This document shows positions 25,123-34,855 of a DNA stretch of 64,000 nucleotides, in pieces. Both the position numbers and the translations under genes were made by a program. The first letter of the stretch is position 1; every line of letters starts with the position of its first letter. Source of the stretch: Nioella sp965215655 (GTDB lineage Bacteria; Pseudomonadota; Alphaproteobacteria; Rhodobacterales; Rhodobacteraceae); assembly GCF_965215655.1 (NCBI RefSeq), contig NZ_OZ244111.1, positions 3,906,001-3,970,000 of the forward strand, given 5' to 3'. A model generated the notes under the pieces. It was not told where the DNA came from. It was given only the letters and a program-made list of their open reading frames with translations, and did no database searches.

Positions 25123-25721
25123 TCGACCACCCGCAAGGTCAGGTTGATCCTTCCCCCGTTCGGCAAGAGCGGGGAGGAGCCAAACTTGATCCGGTCGATC
25201 CCGTGATGGCGCAGCCGCGCCTCGCCACCCATCACCACCACATCACCGGACCGCAGCCAGACGGATCTGGTCGCTCCGCCACGCTCAACATTGCCCATCC
25301 GAAACAGCGCCTCATCCCCGAGTGAGATGGACAGGACAGGCTGGCTGAAATCCTGTTCATCCTTGTCCTGATGCAGCCCCATGCGGGTGCCTTCGCCGTA
25401 AAAGTTGATCAGGCAGCAATCGGGATTTCGCACCGACCCTGACAATTCCTGCCAGACGGCCAGAATGCTGCCCGGAATCGCGGGCCACTCCATCCCGTTC
25501 GGATGCGTCGCCTCATACCGATAGCCCCGCCTGTCACTGACCCAGCCGAACCGGCCCGCAGACGTCATGCGCACCGACATTTTCTGCCCGCGAGGCGTTA
25601 CGGGGTGAAACAGCGGCGCCGATTGAACAACCTTGCGGATATCTGCCACCATCTGCGCCTGCGCATCAGGCGACAAGTGGTCGGGATAGATGTCGAAGCC
25701 CTGAATCTGCAGCTTGTTCAT
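25119..25721 (-). CDS. alkB: AlkB-type alkylated nucleic acid dioxygenase
   Basis: Fe(II)/2-oxoglutarate oxygenase that removes N-alkyl groups from DNA bases. 200 residues. Iron ligands are His117 and Asp119 in LHQDKDE and His173 in RLRHHGID; two C-terminal Arg residues in the GGRINLTLRVVD end bind 2-oxoglutarate. GEGTRMGLHQDKDEQD matches E. coli AlkB closely. ATG 25721 was chosen over a start 9 codons upstream because homology begins there and a GAGAGG site precedes it. Single gene, convergent with the SH3 gene. Confidence 0.94.
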   Translation of the reverse strand: MNKLQIQGFDIYPDHLSPDAQAQMVADIRKVVQSAPLFHPVTPRGQKMSVRMTSAGRFGWVSDRRGYRYEATHPNGMEWPAIPGSILAVWQELSGSVRNPDCCLINFYGEGTRMGLHQDKDEQDFSQPVLSISLGDEALFRMGNVERGGATRSVWLRSGDVVVMGGEARLRHHGIDRIKFGSSPLLPNGGRINLTLRVVD

Positions 25722-25794
25722 GGGCGCACCTCTCTCAAACTCTTCCACGGATGGAACCTGAGTCAGATTCCGTCCATTTCAACGCTTTGCCACG

Positions 25795-25823
25795 CTTGCA
25801 GCGACCGGAACCCCCACTTATAT
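25795..25823 (+). promoter_or_regulatory. RpoH-type heat-shock promoter of dnaK
   Basis: CTTG at 25795-25798, an 18-base spacer, then CTTATAT at 25817-25823. This fits the alphaproteobacterial sigma-32 consensus CTTG-N17/18-CYTATNTNNG in every core position. Transcription would start near 25830, giving a 5' leader of about 105 bases that contains a GGGGGC/GCCCCC hairpin (25876-25900). Confidence 0.75.
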
Positions 25824-25934
25824 ACCCTGCGAAGCTCGGTCGGGGCACTCCTCGGCCAAATTGGGATAAGGGGCCGGGGGCCGCAATCGGACCCGCCCCC
25901 TGCAACATCGCCTTGAAGAAGGAATGACAAAGAC

Positions 25935-27848
25935 ATGGCCAAAGTGATTGGTATCGACCTCGGCACCACGAACTCCTGTGTTGCCATCATGGACGGATCG
26001 CAGCCCCGCGTTATCGAAAACTCGGAAGGCGCACGCACCACCCCTTCGATCGTCGGCTACACCGATGACGAAAAGCTGGTGGGTCAGGCCGCAAAGCGGC
26101 AGGCCGTCACCAACCCCGACAACACCATCTTCGCCGTCAAGCGCCTGATCGGCCGCCGCGTGGGCGACCCCGCGGTCGAGAAGGACAAGAAACTGGTGCC
26201 TTATGCCATCGTGGACGGTGGCAATGGCGACGCCTGGGTCGAGGTGAAGGGCGAGAAATACAGCCCCAGCCAGGTGTCCGCGCTGATCCTGGGCAAGATG
26301 AAGGAAACCGCCGAAAGCTACCTCGGTGAGGAAGTGACGCAGGCCGTCATCACCGTGCCCGCCTATTTCAACGACGCCCAGCGTCAGGCCACCAAGGACG
26401 CCGGCAAGATCGCGGGCCTCGAAGTGCTGCGGATCATCAACGAACCGACTGCGGCTGCCCTTGCCTATGGCCTGGACAAGAAAGACAGCAAAACCATCGC
26501 GGTCTATGACCTTGGCGGCGGTACGTTCGACATCACCATTCTGGAGATTGACGACGGCCTCTTCGAAGTGAAATCCACCAACGGCGACACCTTCCTTGGC
26601 GGTGAAGACTTTGACATGCGCATTGTCAACTACTTGGCGGACGAGTTCAAAAAGGAACACGGCGTCGACCTGACCAAGGACAAGATGGCCCTCCAGCGCC
26701 TGAAAGAGGCCGCCGAGAAAGCCAAGATCGAACTCAGCTCCGCCACCCAGACCGAAATCAACCAGCCCTTTATCTCGATGGGCAAGGACGGCACGCCGCT
26801 GCACATGGTCATGAAGTTGACCCGCGCCAAGCTGGAATCGCTGGTAGGTGATCTGATCAAGGCGTCGCTCAAGCCCTGTCAGGCCGCGCTGAAGGATGCT
26901 GGCCTGTCCAAGGGCGAGATCGACGAAATCGTCCTGGTCGGCGGCATGACCCGCATGCCCAAGGTGATCTCGGAAGTGTCGAGCTTCTTCGGAAAAGAAC
27001 CGCACAAGGGTGTGAACCCCGACGAAGTCGTGGCCCTAGGTGCCGCGATTCAGGCCGGTGTTCTGCAAGGCGACGTCAAGGACGTGGTTCTGCTGGATGT
27101 GACGCCCCTCTCGCTTGGCATCGAAACGCTCGGTGGTGTCTTCACCCGCCTGATCGACCGCAACACGACGATCCCGACCAAGAAGTCGCAGATCTTCTCG
27201 ACCGCGGAAGACAACCAGAATGCAGTGACCATTCGCGTGTTCCAGGGTGAACGGGAAATGGCGGCAGACAACAAGATGCTGGGCCAGTTCAACCTTGAGA
27301 ATATCCCGCCCGCACCGCGCGGCATGCCGCAGATCGAGGTGACCTTCGACATCGACGCCAACGGCATCGTGTCCGTGGGCGCCAAGGACAAGGGCACCGG
27401 CAAGGAACAGCAGATCACCATCCAGGCATCCGGCGGCCTGTCCGATGACGATATCGAACGCATGGTGCGCGAAGCCGAGGAAAACGCCGAGGCCGACAAG
27501 AGCCGCAAGGAACTGGTCGAAGCGAAGAACCAGGCTGAAAGCCTGATCCACTCGACCCAGAAGTCGATGGAAGAACATGGCGACAAGGTCGATCCGACCA
27601 CCATCGAAGCCATCGAACTGGCGATCAAGGCGCTGGAAGAAACGCTGGACTCCGAAGACGCGGCCAAGATCAAGGGCGGCATCCAGAACGTGACCGAAGC
27701 CGCAATGAAGCTGGGTGAAGCCATCTACAAGGCCCAGGCCGAGGAAGCTGGCGAAGACGCGCCTGACGGTGTGGACGAACCCGGCGGCGTCGATGACGAC
27801 ATCGTGGACGCGGATTTCGAGGACCTCGACAACGACCGTCGGTCGTGA
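25935..27848 (+). CDS. dnaK: Hsp70 chaperone
   Basis: 637 residues, full length. Nucleotide-binding domain begins IGIDLGTTNSCVAIMDG and includes YDLGGGTFDITILEIDDG; the interdomain linker reads VVLLDVTPLSLGIETLGG; the lid ends with an acidic tail rich in Asp and Glu. An AAGGA site lies about 11 bases upstream. Works with DnaJ (next gene, 79 bases downstream) and GrpE (6 kb away beside hrcA). An RpoH-type promoter lies 110 bases upstream, and no CIRCE element is seen. Confidence 0.98.
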   Translation: MAKVIGIDLGTTNSCVAIMDGSQPRVIENSEGARTTPSIVGYTDDEKLVGQAAKRQAVTNPDNTIFAVKRLIGRRVGDPAVEKDKKLVPYAIVDGGNGDAWVEVKGEKYSPSQVSALILGKMKETAESYLGEEVTQAVITVPAYFNDAQRQATKDAGKIAGLEVLRIINEPTAAALAYGLDKKDSKTIAVYDLGGGTFDITILEIDDGLFEVKSTNGDTFLGGEDFDMRIVNYLADEFKKEHGVDLTKDKMALQRLKEAAEKAKIELSSATQTEINQPFISMGKDGTPLHMVMKLTRAKLESLVGDLIKASLKPCQAALKDAGLSKGEIDEIVLVGGMTRMPKVISEVSSFFGKEPHKGVNPDEVVALGAAIQAGVLQGDVKDVVLLDVTPLSLGIETLGGVFTRLIDRNTTIPTKKSQIFSTAEDNQNAVTIRVFQGEREMAADNKMLGQFNLENIPPAPRGMPQIEVTFDIDANGIVSVGAKDKGTGKEQQITIQASGGLSDDDIERMVREAEENAEADKSRKELVEAKNQAESLIHSTQKSMEEHGDKVDPTTIEAIELAIKALEETLDSEDAAKIKGGIQNVTEAAMKLGEAIYKAQAEEAGEDAPDGVDEPGGVDDDIVDADFEDLDNDRRS

Positions 27849-27927
27849 TCGCGTGAACTGACCCACGTGCGACCGGCTGAGGACACCCCTTGGCCGGTCT
27901 GCGCGTTTGAGGAAGGCAGCAATCCAA

Positions 27928-29076
27928 ATGGCAAAACGCGACTATTACGAGGTTCTCGGGGCCTCCAAGGGGGCCTCGGCGGACGAGCTGAAAAAGGCCT
28001 ACCGCAAGAAGGCCAAGGAACTGCACCCGGACCGCAACGCGGACAATCCGGATGCCGAGGCTCAGTTCAAGGAAGTCAACGAAGCCTACGAAGTGTTGAA
28101 GGATGCCGACAAGAAGGCCGCCTATGACCGCTATGGTCACGCGGCATTCGACGGCGGCATGGGCGGCGGCCCGCGTGCGGGCGGTGGCCGGGGCCAGGGC
28201 GATTTCGCCAGTGCCTTTTCAGATGTGTTCGAAGACCTGTTCGGCGATTTCATGGGCGGTCAGCGTGGTGGTGCCCGCAACAGGGCCACGCGCGGATCCG
28301 ACCTGCGCTATAACCTCAGGATCTCGCTGGAAGAGGCCTATGCGGGCCTGCAAAAGGCAATCACCGTCCCGACCTCTGTGTCTTGCGGTGAATGCAACGG
28401 CAGCGGCGCGGAAGGCGGGGCCGAGCCCCAGACCTGTCCCACCTGTTCGGGCATGGGCAAGGTACGCGCGCAACAGGGCTTCTTCACCGTTGAACGCACC
28501 TGCCCCACCTGTTCGGGTGCTGGTCAGATCGTGAAAAACCCCTGCCGTGTCTGCGGCGGATCAGGCCGGACCGAGAAGGAAAAGGCGCTGTCGGTCAACA
28601 TCCCCGCCGGCGTCGAAACCGGCACCCGCATTCGCCTGTCAGGCGAGGGTGAGGCCGGGCTGCGCGGCGGGCCTCCGGGTGATCTTTATATCTTCATCGA
28701 GGTGCAGGATCACGCGATCTTCCAGCGTGACGGGCTGGACCTGTTCTGCCGCGTGCCGGTGTCGATGACCAAGGCCGCCCTGGGTGGCGAGGTCGAGGTG
28801 CCCACGATCGACGGTGGCCGCAGCCGCGTGAAGGTGCCCGAAGGGTCCCAATCCGGGCGTCAGATGCGCCTGCGCGCCAAGGGCATGCCCGCGCTGCGCG
28901 GCACCGGTCAGGGCGATATGTATATCGAGCTGGCCGTTGAAACCCCGGTGAAACTGACCAGCGAACAGAAAGAGCTGTTGCGCCAGTTCGAAGAATCCTG
29001 CGCCAAGTCGAACAACCCGAATGCCACGGGCTTCTTCGACAAGGTCAAGAATTTCTGGGACGGCATGACGAGCTGA
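27928..29076 (+). CDS. dnaJ: Hsp40 co-chaperone
   Basis: 382 residues. J domain about 1-70 with the HPD motif in ELHPDRN, a Gly/Phe-rich stretch about 78-110, four zinc-binding CxxCxGxG repeats between about 150 and 220 (CGECNGSG, CPTCSGMG, CPTCSGAG, CRVCGGSG), and a C-terminal substrate-binding region. ATG 27928 begins the J domain MAKRDYYEVLG and is preceded by GGAAGG. Cotranscribed with dnaK and ended by the terminator at 29101-29132. Confidence 0.98.
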   Translation: MAKRDYYEVLGASKGASADELKKAYRKKAKELHPDRNADNPDAEAQFKEVNEAYEVLKDADKKAAYDRYGHAAFDGGMGGGPRAGGGRGQGDFASAFSDVFEDLFGDFMGGQRGGARNRATRGSDLRYNLRISLEEAYAGLQKAITVPTSVSCGECNGSGAEGGAEPQTCPTCSGMGKVRAQQGFFTVERTCPTCSGAGQIVKNPCRVCGGSGRTEKEKALSVNIPAGVETGTRIRLSGEGEAGLRGGPPGDLYIFIEVQDHAIFQRDGLDLFCRVPVSMTKAALGGEVEVPTIDGGRSRVKVPEGSQSGRQMRLRAKGMPALRGTGQGDMYIELAVETPVKLTSEQKELLRQFEESCAKSNNPNATGFFDKVKNFWDGMTS

Positions 29077-29100
29077 TTTCGCTTGGTTTAGAGACGAAAG

Positions 29101-29132
29101 AGGCCCGCGAGATCACCTCTCGCGGGCCTTTT
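29101..29132. terminator. Bidirectional intrinsic terminator between dnaJ and maeB
   Basis: Perfect 12-bp stem (AGGCCCGCGAGA with TCTCGCGGGCCT), loop TCACC, followed on the plus strand by TTTT and on the minus strand by a CTTT tract. Ends dnaJ from the left and maeB from the right. Confidence 0.9.
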
Positions 29133-29136
29133 CCAT

Positions 29137-31398
29137 TCAGTGACCAATGCGGCTGGCAGCCATCGCGGCCATGTTCAGGATGTCGTTGGCAGTCGAGCCC
29201 GTCGAACAGATCTGCACAGGATGTTCCAGCCCGGTCAGGATCGGACCGATCACGGTCGCGCCAGCCATTTCCTGCATCAGCTTGACCGAGATCGACGCCG
29301 AATGCCGCGCCGGCACCACCAGAACATTCGCAGGACCGGACAAGCGCGTGAACGGATACTGCGCCATGACTTCACGGTTCAGGGCCACATCGACGGTCAT
29401 TTCGCCATCGTATTCGAAATCCACGCCCCATTTGTCCAGAACCTCTGGCGCAAGGTGCATCTTCTCGGCCCGTTCCGACACCGGATAGCCGTAGGTCGAG
29501 AAACTGACGAAGGCCACACGCGGTTCGATCCCCAGACCGCGCGCCACGGTTGCACCGCGCTGCGCGATCAGGGCCAGATCCTCGGCCTCGGGCCATTCGT
29601 GGACCAGCGTATCGCCGATCAGCACGATCTTGCCCTTGTTCATCAGAACCGTGACCCCAACAGCCCCATCTTGCGCCCGCGCATCGAAGACATGCCCGAT
29701 CAGTCCCAGCACATGCGCCGATTTGCGGGTGGCCCCCGTCACCAACCCATCCCCATGCCCATGCGCCAGCATCAGGGACGAGAACACATGCCGATCACGG
29801 GCGGCCAGCCGGTGAATATCGGTGCGGTCGAAGCCCTTGCGCTGCAACCGGTCGTAAAGGAAGGATTTGTAGGTATCGAGATGTGGCGTATTGGCCGCGT
29901 TCACGATCTGCAACTCGCGCGCCGCATCGCCCAGACCCACGCTTTCCAGCTTCTGTTTCACATCCGCATCGCGGCCGACGACGATGGCCTTGCCCATCCC
30001 GTTACGCTGATAGGCCACCGCCGCGCGCAGCACGCGCACATCGTCGCCCTCGGCAAAGATCATGCGGGCCTGCGCCGCACGCGCCCGCGCGTTGATCCCC
30101 CGCAGGACAGAGGCCGTCGGGTCCATCCGCGCGTTCAGGGTCTGTGCATAGGCATCGAGGTCGATGATCGGTCGCCGCGCCACGCCGGTTTCCATCCCGG
30201 CCTTTGCCACCGCAGGGGGGATCGTGTAGATCAGCCGGGGATCGAACGGCGTGGGAATAATGTAGTCGCGCCCGAAGGACAGCTTGCGGCCATAGGCCAT
30301 GGCGACTTCGTCCGGCACATCTTCACGAGCCAATTCAGCCAGCGCCTCGGCACAGGCGATCTTCATCTCGTCATTGATGGCACGAGCGTGGATATCCAGT
30401 GCCCCACGGAAGAGATAGGGGAAGCCCAGAACGTTGTTCACCTGGTTGGGATAGTCGCTGCGACCGGTGGCCACGATGGCATCCACCCGCACCTCATGCG
30501 CTTCTTCCGGGGTAATCTCGGGATCAGGATTGGCCATGGCGAAGATCACCGGGTTGTCGGCCATGGATAGAACCATGTCCTGAGTCACCGCGCCCTTGGC
30601 AGACACGCCAAGGAACACGTCACAGCCCTTCATCGCATCTTCCAGCGTGCGCGCCTCGGTCTTCACCGCGTGCGCCGATTTCCACTGGTTCATGCCCTCG
30701 GTGCGGCCCTGGTAGATCACACCCTTGGTGTCGCACATGATGCAGTTGTCATGCCGCGCGCCCATGGCTTTCAACAGCTCAAGACAGGCAATTCCGGCCG
30801 CACCCGCGCCATTCAGCACGATCTTCACATCCTCGATTTTCTTGTTCGACAGATGCAGTGCGTTGATCAGACCCGCCGCACAGATCACCGCGGTGCCGTG
30901 CTGGTCATCGTGGAAGACGGGAATATCCATCTCTTCCTTGAGCGTCTGCTCAATGATGAAGCATTCCGGCGCCTTGATGTCTTCAAGATTGATCCCGCCG
31001 AAACTCGGCCCCATCAGGCGCACTGCCTTGATGAATTCTTCCGGGTCTTCTGTGTCCAGCTCGATATCAATGGAATTGACGTCAGCAAAGCGCTTGAACA
31101 GCACCGCCTTGCCCTCCATCACCGGCTTGGACGCGAGCGCGCCAAGGTTCCCAAGACCCAGAACCGCCGTGCCGTTGGAAATCACCGCCACCATGTTGCC
31201 CTTGGTGGTGTAGTCATAGGCGAGTTCCGGGTTCTCGGCGATGGCCTCGCACGGGACCGCCACACCGGGCGAATAGGCCAGGCTCAGGTCGCGCTGCGTG
31301 GTCATCGAGGTCGAGGCCTGAATGTCGATTTTCCCCGGACGCGGTTCCAGGTGATAGGCCAGCGCCTCTTCGCGTGTGACTTTCGTCTTGTTCGACAT
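29137..31398 (-). CDS. maeB: NADP-dependent malic enzyme with phosphotransacetylase-like domain
   Basis: Decarboxylates malate to pyruvate, making NADPH. 753 residues: malic enzyme domains to about 430 (SLAYSPGVAVPCEAI, the VFHDDQHGTAV site, and GAGAAGIACLELLKAMG for nucleotide binding), then a phosphate acetyl/butyryltransferase-like domain about 435-750 thought to be regulatory. This fusion and length are normal for the MaeB class. Start ATG 31398 has GGAG upstream. Divergent from mutS with 126 bases between them. Confidence 0.96.
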   Translation of the reverse strand: MSNKTKVTREEALAYHLEPRPGKIDIQASTSMTTQRDLSLAYSPGVAVPCEAIAENPELAYDYTTKGNMVAVISNGTAVLGLGNLGALASKPVMEGKAVLFKRFADVNSIDIELDTEDPEEFIKAVRLMGPSFGGINLEDIKAPECFIIEQTLKEEMDIPVFHDDQHGTAVICAAGLINALHLSNKKIEDVKIVLNGAGAAGIACLELLKAMGARHDNCIMCDTKGVIYQGRTEGMNQWKSAHAVKTEARTLEDAMKGCDVFLGVSAKGAVTQDMVLSMADNPVIFAMANPDPEITPEEAHEVRVDAIVATGRSDYPNQVNNVLGFPYLFRGALDIHARAINDEMKIACAEALAELAREDVPDEVAMAYGRKLSFGRDYIIPTPFDPRLIYTIPPAVAKAGMETGVARRPIIDLDAYAQTLNARMDPTASVLRGINARARAAQARMIFAEGDDVRVLRAAVAYQRNGMGKAIVVGRDADVKQKLESVGLGDAARELQIVNAANTPHLDTYKSFLYDRLQRKGFDRTDIHRLAARDRHVFSSLMLAHGHGDGLVTGATRKSAHVLGLIGHVFDARAQDGAVGVTVLMNKGKIVLIGDTLVHEWPEAEDLALIAQRGATVARGLGIEPRVAFVSFSTYGYPVSERAEKMHLAPEVLDKWGVDFEYDGEMTVDVALNREVMAQYPFTRLSGPANVLVVPARHSASISVKLMQEMAGATVIGPILTGLEHPVQICSTGSTANDILNMAAMAASRIGH

Positions 31399-31530
31399 TT
31401 TCGCTCGGTCTCCGTTTTTCCAGCCAGATTGTCTTACGGCGATTGCCCCAACGTCACAACCAAGCAGTTTTGCGGCCTTTTACCCGGCCCGCGCAATTTG
31501 TACTGTGGCGGCGCAGGTAAGGGGATGTCG

Positions 31531-34170
31531 ATGACCGCACAAGTGACGCCGATGATGGCGCAATTCCTGGAGATCAAGGCGCAACACCGCGACGCGCTGC
31601 TGTTTTACAGGATGGGCGACTTTTACGAGATGTTTTTTGACGATGCCGTCGCGGCAGCCGAAGCGCTGGATATCGCGCTGACGAAACGCGGCAAACATCT
31701 GGGCGAAGACATTCCGATGTGTGGCGTTCCCGTGCATTCTGCCGAGGGCTATTTCCTGACGCTGATCCGCAAGGGGTTTCGCGTTGCGGTCTGCGAACAG
31801 ATGGAAGACCCGGCAGAGGCGAAGAAGCGTGGGTCGAAAGCCGTGGTTCACAGGGCGGTGGTTCGTCTGGTCACGCCTGGCACCCTGACAGAAGACACTC
31901 TGCTGGAGGCACGGCACCATAATTACCTCGCCGCCTATGCAGATATCAGGGGAGAGGCTGCGCTGGCCTGGACCGATATTTCCACAGGTGCGTTTCACGT
32001 GATGCCCTGCCCATTGGTGCGTCTTGCCCCGGAACTTGCCCGGCTGTCACCTCGGGAAATTCTGGTTGCGGATGGTGTCAGCGACGACGTTCTGTCAGTG
32101 ATCGAAGAGGCAGAGATACCCGTCACCCCGCTGTCACCCTCCAGCTTTGACAGCGGGGCGGCAGAACGGCGGATTCAGTCTCTGTTTCGGGTGAAATCGC
32201 TTGAATCCTTCGGTGCTTTTTCCCGCCCTGACCTGGCAGCGATGGGTGCCCTTGTCGACTATCTGGAGATTACTCAGAAAGGCAAACTGCCACTTCTCAG
32301 ACCGCCGTCTCGAACCTTGGCGCAGCGGATGATGCAGATCGACGCGGCCACCCGGCGCAATCTGGAACTGACAGCCTCCATGAATGGCGGGCGCTCCGGG
32401 TCGCTTCTCGCCACCATCGACAAGACCCTGACCGCAGGCGGCGCGCGCTTGCTGGAACACCGCCTGTCCAGTCCCTCGACCCAGATCCCCGTAATTGCCG
32501 ACCGGTTGGAGTCGGTGGAGACTTGTGTAGATGACTCGCGCCTTTGCGATACCCTTCGTGAAACGCTTCGCAAGGTGCCAGACATGGACCGCGCCTTGTC
32601 ACGTATCGGGCTCGACCGTGGCGGTCCGCGAGACCTGGCCGCCATCAGAAACGGCCTGGCCGAGGCGGCTCAGCTGCACCAAACTCTGAAAGATCGAGGC
32701 CTGCCCGAAACTCTTGCCCGTGCCGTTGGGGCGCTCTCCGGGCATGAGGACCTGATAGATCAGCTCGAGTCAGCTCTGATCGCAGATCCGCCCCTTCTTG
32801 CACGCGACGGTGGGTTCATAGCGCCGGGCTACGATAACGACCTGGACGAAACGCGGCAGCTACGCGACGAGGGGCGCGGCATCATCGGGAAGATGCAGGC
32901 CGACTATGCCAGGCAGACCGGCGTCCAGTCGCTGAAGATCAAGCACAACAACGTGCTGGGGTATTTCATCGAAACCACCGCGACTCATGCGCAGAAGATG
33001 CTGTCGCCACCCCTGTCCGAAACCTTCATTCACCGACAGACCACGGCCAATCAGGTGCGGTTCACAACAGTGGAATTGTCAGAGATCGAAACAAAGATCC
33101 TGAACGCAGGCAACCGGGCACTGGAGATCGAGAAAGCCCTGTTTCAGTCTCTGAAACAGGCGATTTTGACCCGAAATGAGGAAATCGGCGCGGCGGCTGC
33201 AGCCTTGTCCGAGATTGATCTGACCGCCGCTCTCGCGCATCTCGCCCGGTCCGAAAACTGGGTCCGTCCCCAGATGGACGACAGCCGGGATTTCATCGTC
33301 GAGGCCGGCCGTCACCCGGTCGTGGAACACGCGTTGCAGAAGGACGGCGAACCGTTCATTGCGAATGATTGCGATCTGACCGCCGAGGGCAATGCCGCGT
33401 CATTGACCCTGCTGACCGGTCCAAACATGGCCGGTAAGTCGACCTATCTGCGCCAGAACGCACTGATAGCCATTCTTGCGCAGATGGGCAGTTTCGTGCC
33501 GGCGAGGTCCGCAAAGATCGGCCTTGTCAGTCAGGTCTTCAGCCGGGTCGGCGCATCCGACGATCTGGCGCGGGGACGATCGACCTTCATGGTCGAGATG
33601 GTCGAAACCGCTGCGATCCTCAACCAGGCCGATGACCGTGCGCTGGTCATCCTCGATGAAATCGGCCGCGGCACCGCCACCTATGACGGTCTTTCCATCG
33701 CATGGGCCACCTTGGAACACCTGCACGAGGTTAATCGTTGCCGCGCCCTCTTCGCCACACATTACCACGAGATGACCAGCCTTGCCGACCGGATGGAAGG
33801 CGTCAAGAACGCCACCGTCGCCGTCCGCGAATGGGAAGGAGAGGTCATTTTCCTGCACGAGGTGCGCCCCGGTGCCGCCGACCGCAGCTACGGTGTGCAA
33901 GTGGCAAAACTGGCGGGGCTGCCGCCCTCTGTCGTCGCCCGGGCCCATGATGTTCTGGATGCGCTGGAGAAGGGCGAACGGGAAGGCGGCGACCGTCAGA
34001 AGGCGCTTATCGACGACCTGCCGCTCTTCTCGGCCACTCCCGCCCCGGCCCCGCAACCTGTGAAACCTTCACCAATCACGGACCGGTTGAAAGACATTCA
34101 CCCGGACATGCTGACACCCAAGGACGCGCTCGACCTGATATACGAGCTGAAGGCGCTCGAAACGGACTAA
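31531..34170 (+). CDS. mutS: DNA mismatch repair ATPase MutS
   Basis: Recognises mismatches. About 879 residues. The mismatch-contact Phe-x-Glu is in YRMGDFYEMFF near the N-terminus, Walker A TGPNMAGKST lies at about 627-636, and LVILDEIGRGTATYDG follows as Walker B and signature. An AAGGGG site at 31519-31524 suits ATG 31531; ATG 31525 (two codons earlier) is possible but too close to it. Much longer frames upstream are the shadow of maeB. mutL is not in the window. Confidence 0.97.
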   Translation: MTAQVTPMMAQFLEIKAQHRDALLFYRMGDFYEMFFDDAVAAAEALDIALTKRGKHLGEDIPMCGVPVHSAEGYFLTLIRKGFRVAVCEQMEDPAEAKKRGSKAVVHRAVVRLVTPGTLTEDTLLEARHHNYLAAYADIRGEAALAWTDISTGAFHVMPCPLVRLAPELARLSPREILVADGVSDDVLSVIEEAEIPVTPLSPSSFDSGAAERRIQSLFRVKSLESFGAFSRPDLAAMGALVDYLEITQKGKLPLLRPPSRTLAQRMMQIDAATRRNLELTASMNGGRSGSLLATIDKTLTAGGARLLEHRLSSPSTQIPVIADRLESVETCVDDSRLCDTLRETLRKVPDMDRALSRIGLDRGGPRDLAAIRNGLAEAAQLHQTLKDRGLPETLARAVGALSGHEDLIDQLESALIADPPLLARDGGFIAPGYDNDLDETRQLRDEGRGIIGKMQADYARQTGVQSLKIKHNNVLGYFIETTATHAQKMLSPPLSETFIHRQTTANQVRFTTVELSEIETKILNAGNRALEIEKALFQSLKQAILTRNEEIGAAAAALSEIDLTAALAHLARSENWVRPQMDDSRDFIVEAGRHPVVEHALQKDGEPFIANDCDLTAEGNAASLTLLTGPNMAGKSTYLRQNALIAILAQMGSFVPARSAKIGLVSQVFSRVGASDDLARGRSTFMVEMVETAAILNQADDRALVILDEIGRGTATYDGLSIAWATLEHLHEVNRCRALFATHYHEMTSLADRMEGVKNATVAVREWEGEVIFLHEVRPGAADRSYGVQVAKLAGLPPSVVARAHDVLDALEKGEREGGDRQKALIDDLPLFSATPAPAPQPVKPSPITDRLKDIHPDMLTPKDALDLIYELKALETD

Positions 34171-34230
34171 GACACGCACAATTCGTCTATAATTGACCGC
34201 GCCCTTTCATCTTGGCCCAAACACCTCGGG

Positions 34231-34251
34231 GGTGCGGGGGCTGGCACCCGC
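34231..34251. repeat. GC-rich inverted repeat between mutS and grpE
   Basis: Two alternative stems overlap: GGTGC with GCACC and GCGGG with CCCGC. It lies in the 99-base gap between the convergent mutS and grpE genes. No T-run on either strand, so termination function is uncertain. The surrounding G/C-rich tract may be one copy of a dispersed intergenic repeat; only a genome search can tell. Confidence 0.35.
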
Positions 34252-34269
34252 TGCGCTCCCTCTCCGCCC

Positions 34270-34845
34270 CTACGACGCCGGAGTGGAAGACACCCCAACC
34301 TGCGCCGGACGCAGAAGCCGGTCATGCAGCAGGAAGCCGACAGCCATCACCTGAATGATCTCTCCCGCCTTGGTGCCGGGAACCGGGGCCTCAAACATCG
34401 CCTCGTGCTCATTGGGGTTAAAGACATCGCCAGTTTCGGGAACAACCGGCGTCACCCCATGCTTCGAGAAGACGTTCAGCAATTCGCGCAGGGTCAGTTC
34501 GACGCCTTCGATCACGGCTGCTGCAACCTCGTTCTCTTCCTTGTTAGCCGCTTCCAGCGCGCGCTGCAGGTTGTCATAGACCGGCAGCAGATCGCGGGCC
34601 AGCCTTGTGCTGCCGTAATGCTCTGCCTCGCGCCGGTCCCGATCCGCACGTTTGCGCACGTTTTCCGATTCCGCCAACGTCCGCAGCAAGCGGTCCTTCA
34701 GCTCGTCGCGCTCTGCGCGCAGGGCATCGAGCTCCAGCTCTTCGGCAGAAACCTCTTCTTGCTCATCATGTTGCAGCGCGGCCTCCAGTTCGGCCTCAAG
34801 CGCTTCGGGGTCGTCCAGGAATGTCTCTTCCTTGGGGTCTGCCAT
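34270..34845 (-). CDS. grpE: Nucleotide exchange factor for DnaK
   Basis: 191 residues. An acidic N-terminal stretch is followed by a long coiled coil (about 35-95: VSAEELELDALRAERDELKD onward), then the beta-wing domain with GVTPVVPETGDVFNPNEHEA near 128-147. Speeds ADP release from DnaK. Starts 10 bases after hrcA, so it is controlled with the heat-shock repressor gene. Confidence 0.96.
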   Translation of the reverse strand: MADPKEETFLDDPEALEAELEAALQHDEQEEVSAEELELDALRAERDELKDRLLRTLAESENVRKRADRDRREAEHYGSTRLARDLLPVYDNLQRALEAANKEENEVAAAVIEGVELTLRELLNVFSKHGVTPVVPETGDVFNPNEHEAMFEAPVPGTKAGEIIQVMAVGFLLHDRLLRPAQVGVSSTPAS

Positions 34846-34855
34846 CTCAAACCTC

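Noticed and set aside
30670..31524. Upstream extension of the mutS frame
   Set aside because: Antisense to maeB; a ribosome site and the conserved MutS N-terminus fix the start near 31531.
31990..32005. parS-like sequence in mutS
   Set aside because: Only about the central 11 of 16 bases match the parS palindrome; 14 kb from the predicted origin. Probably chance.
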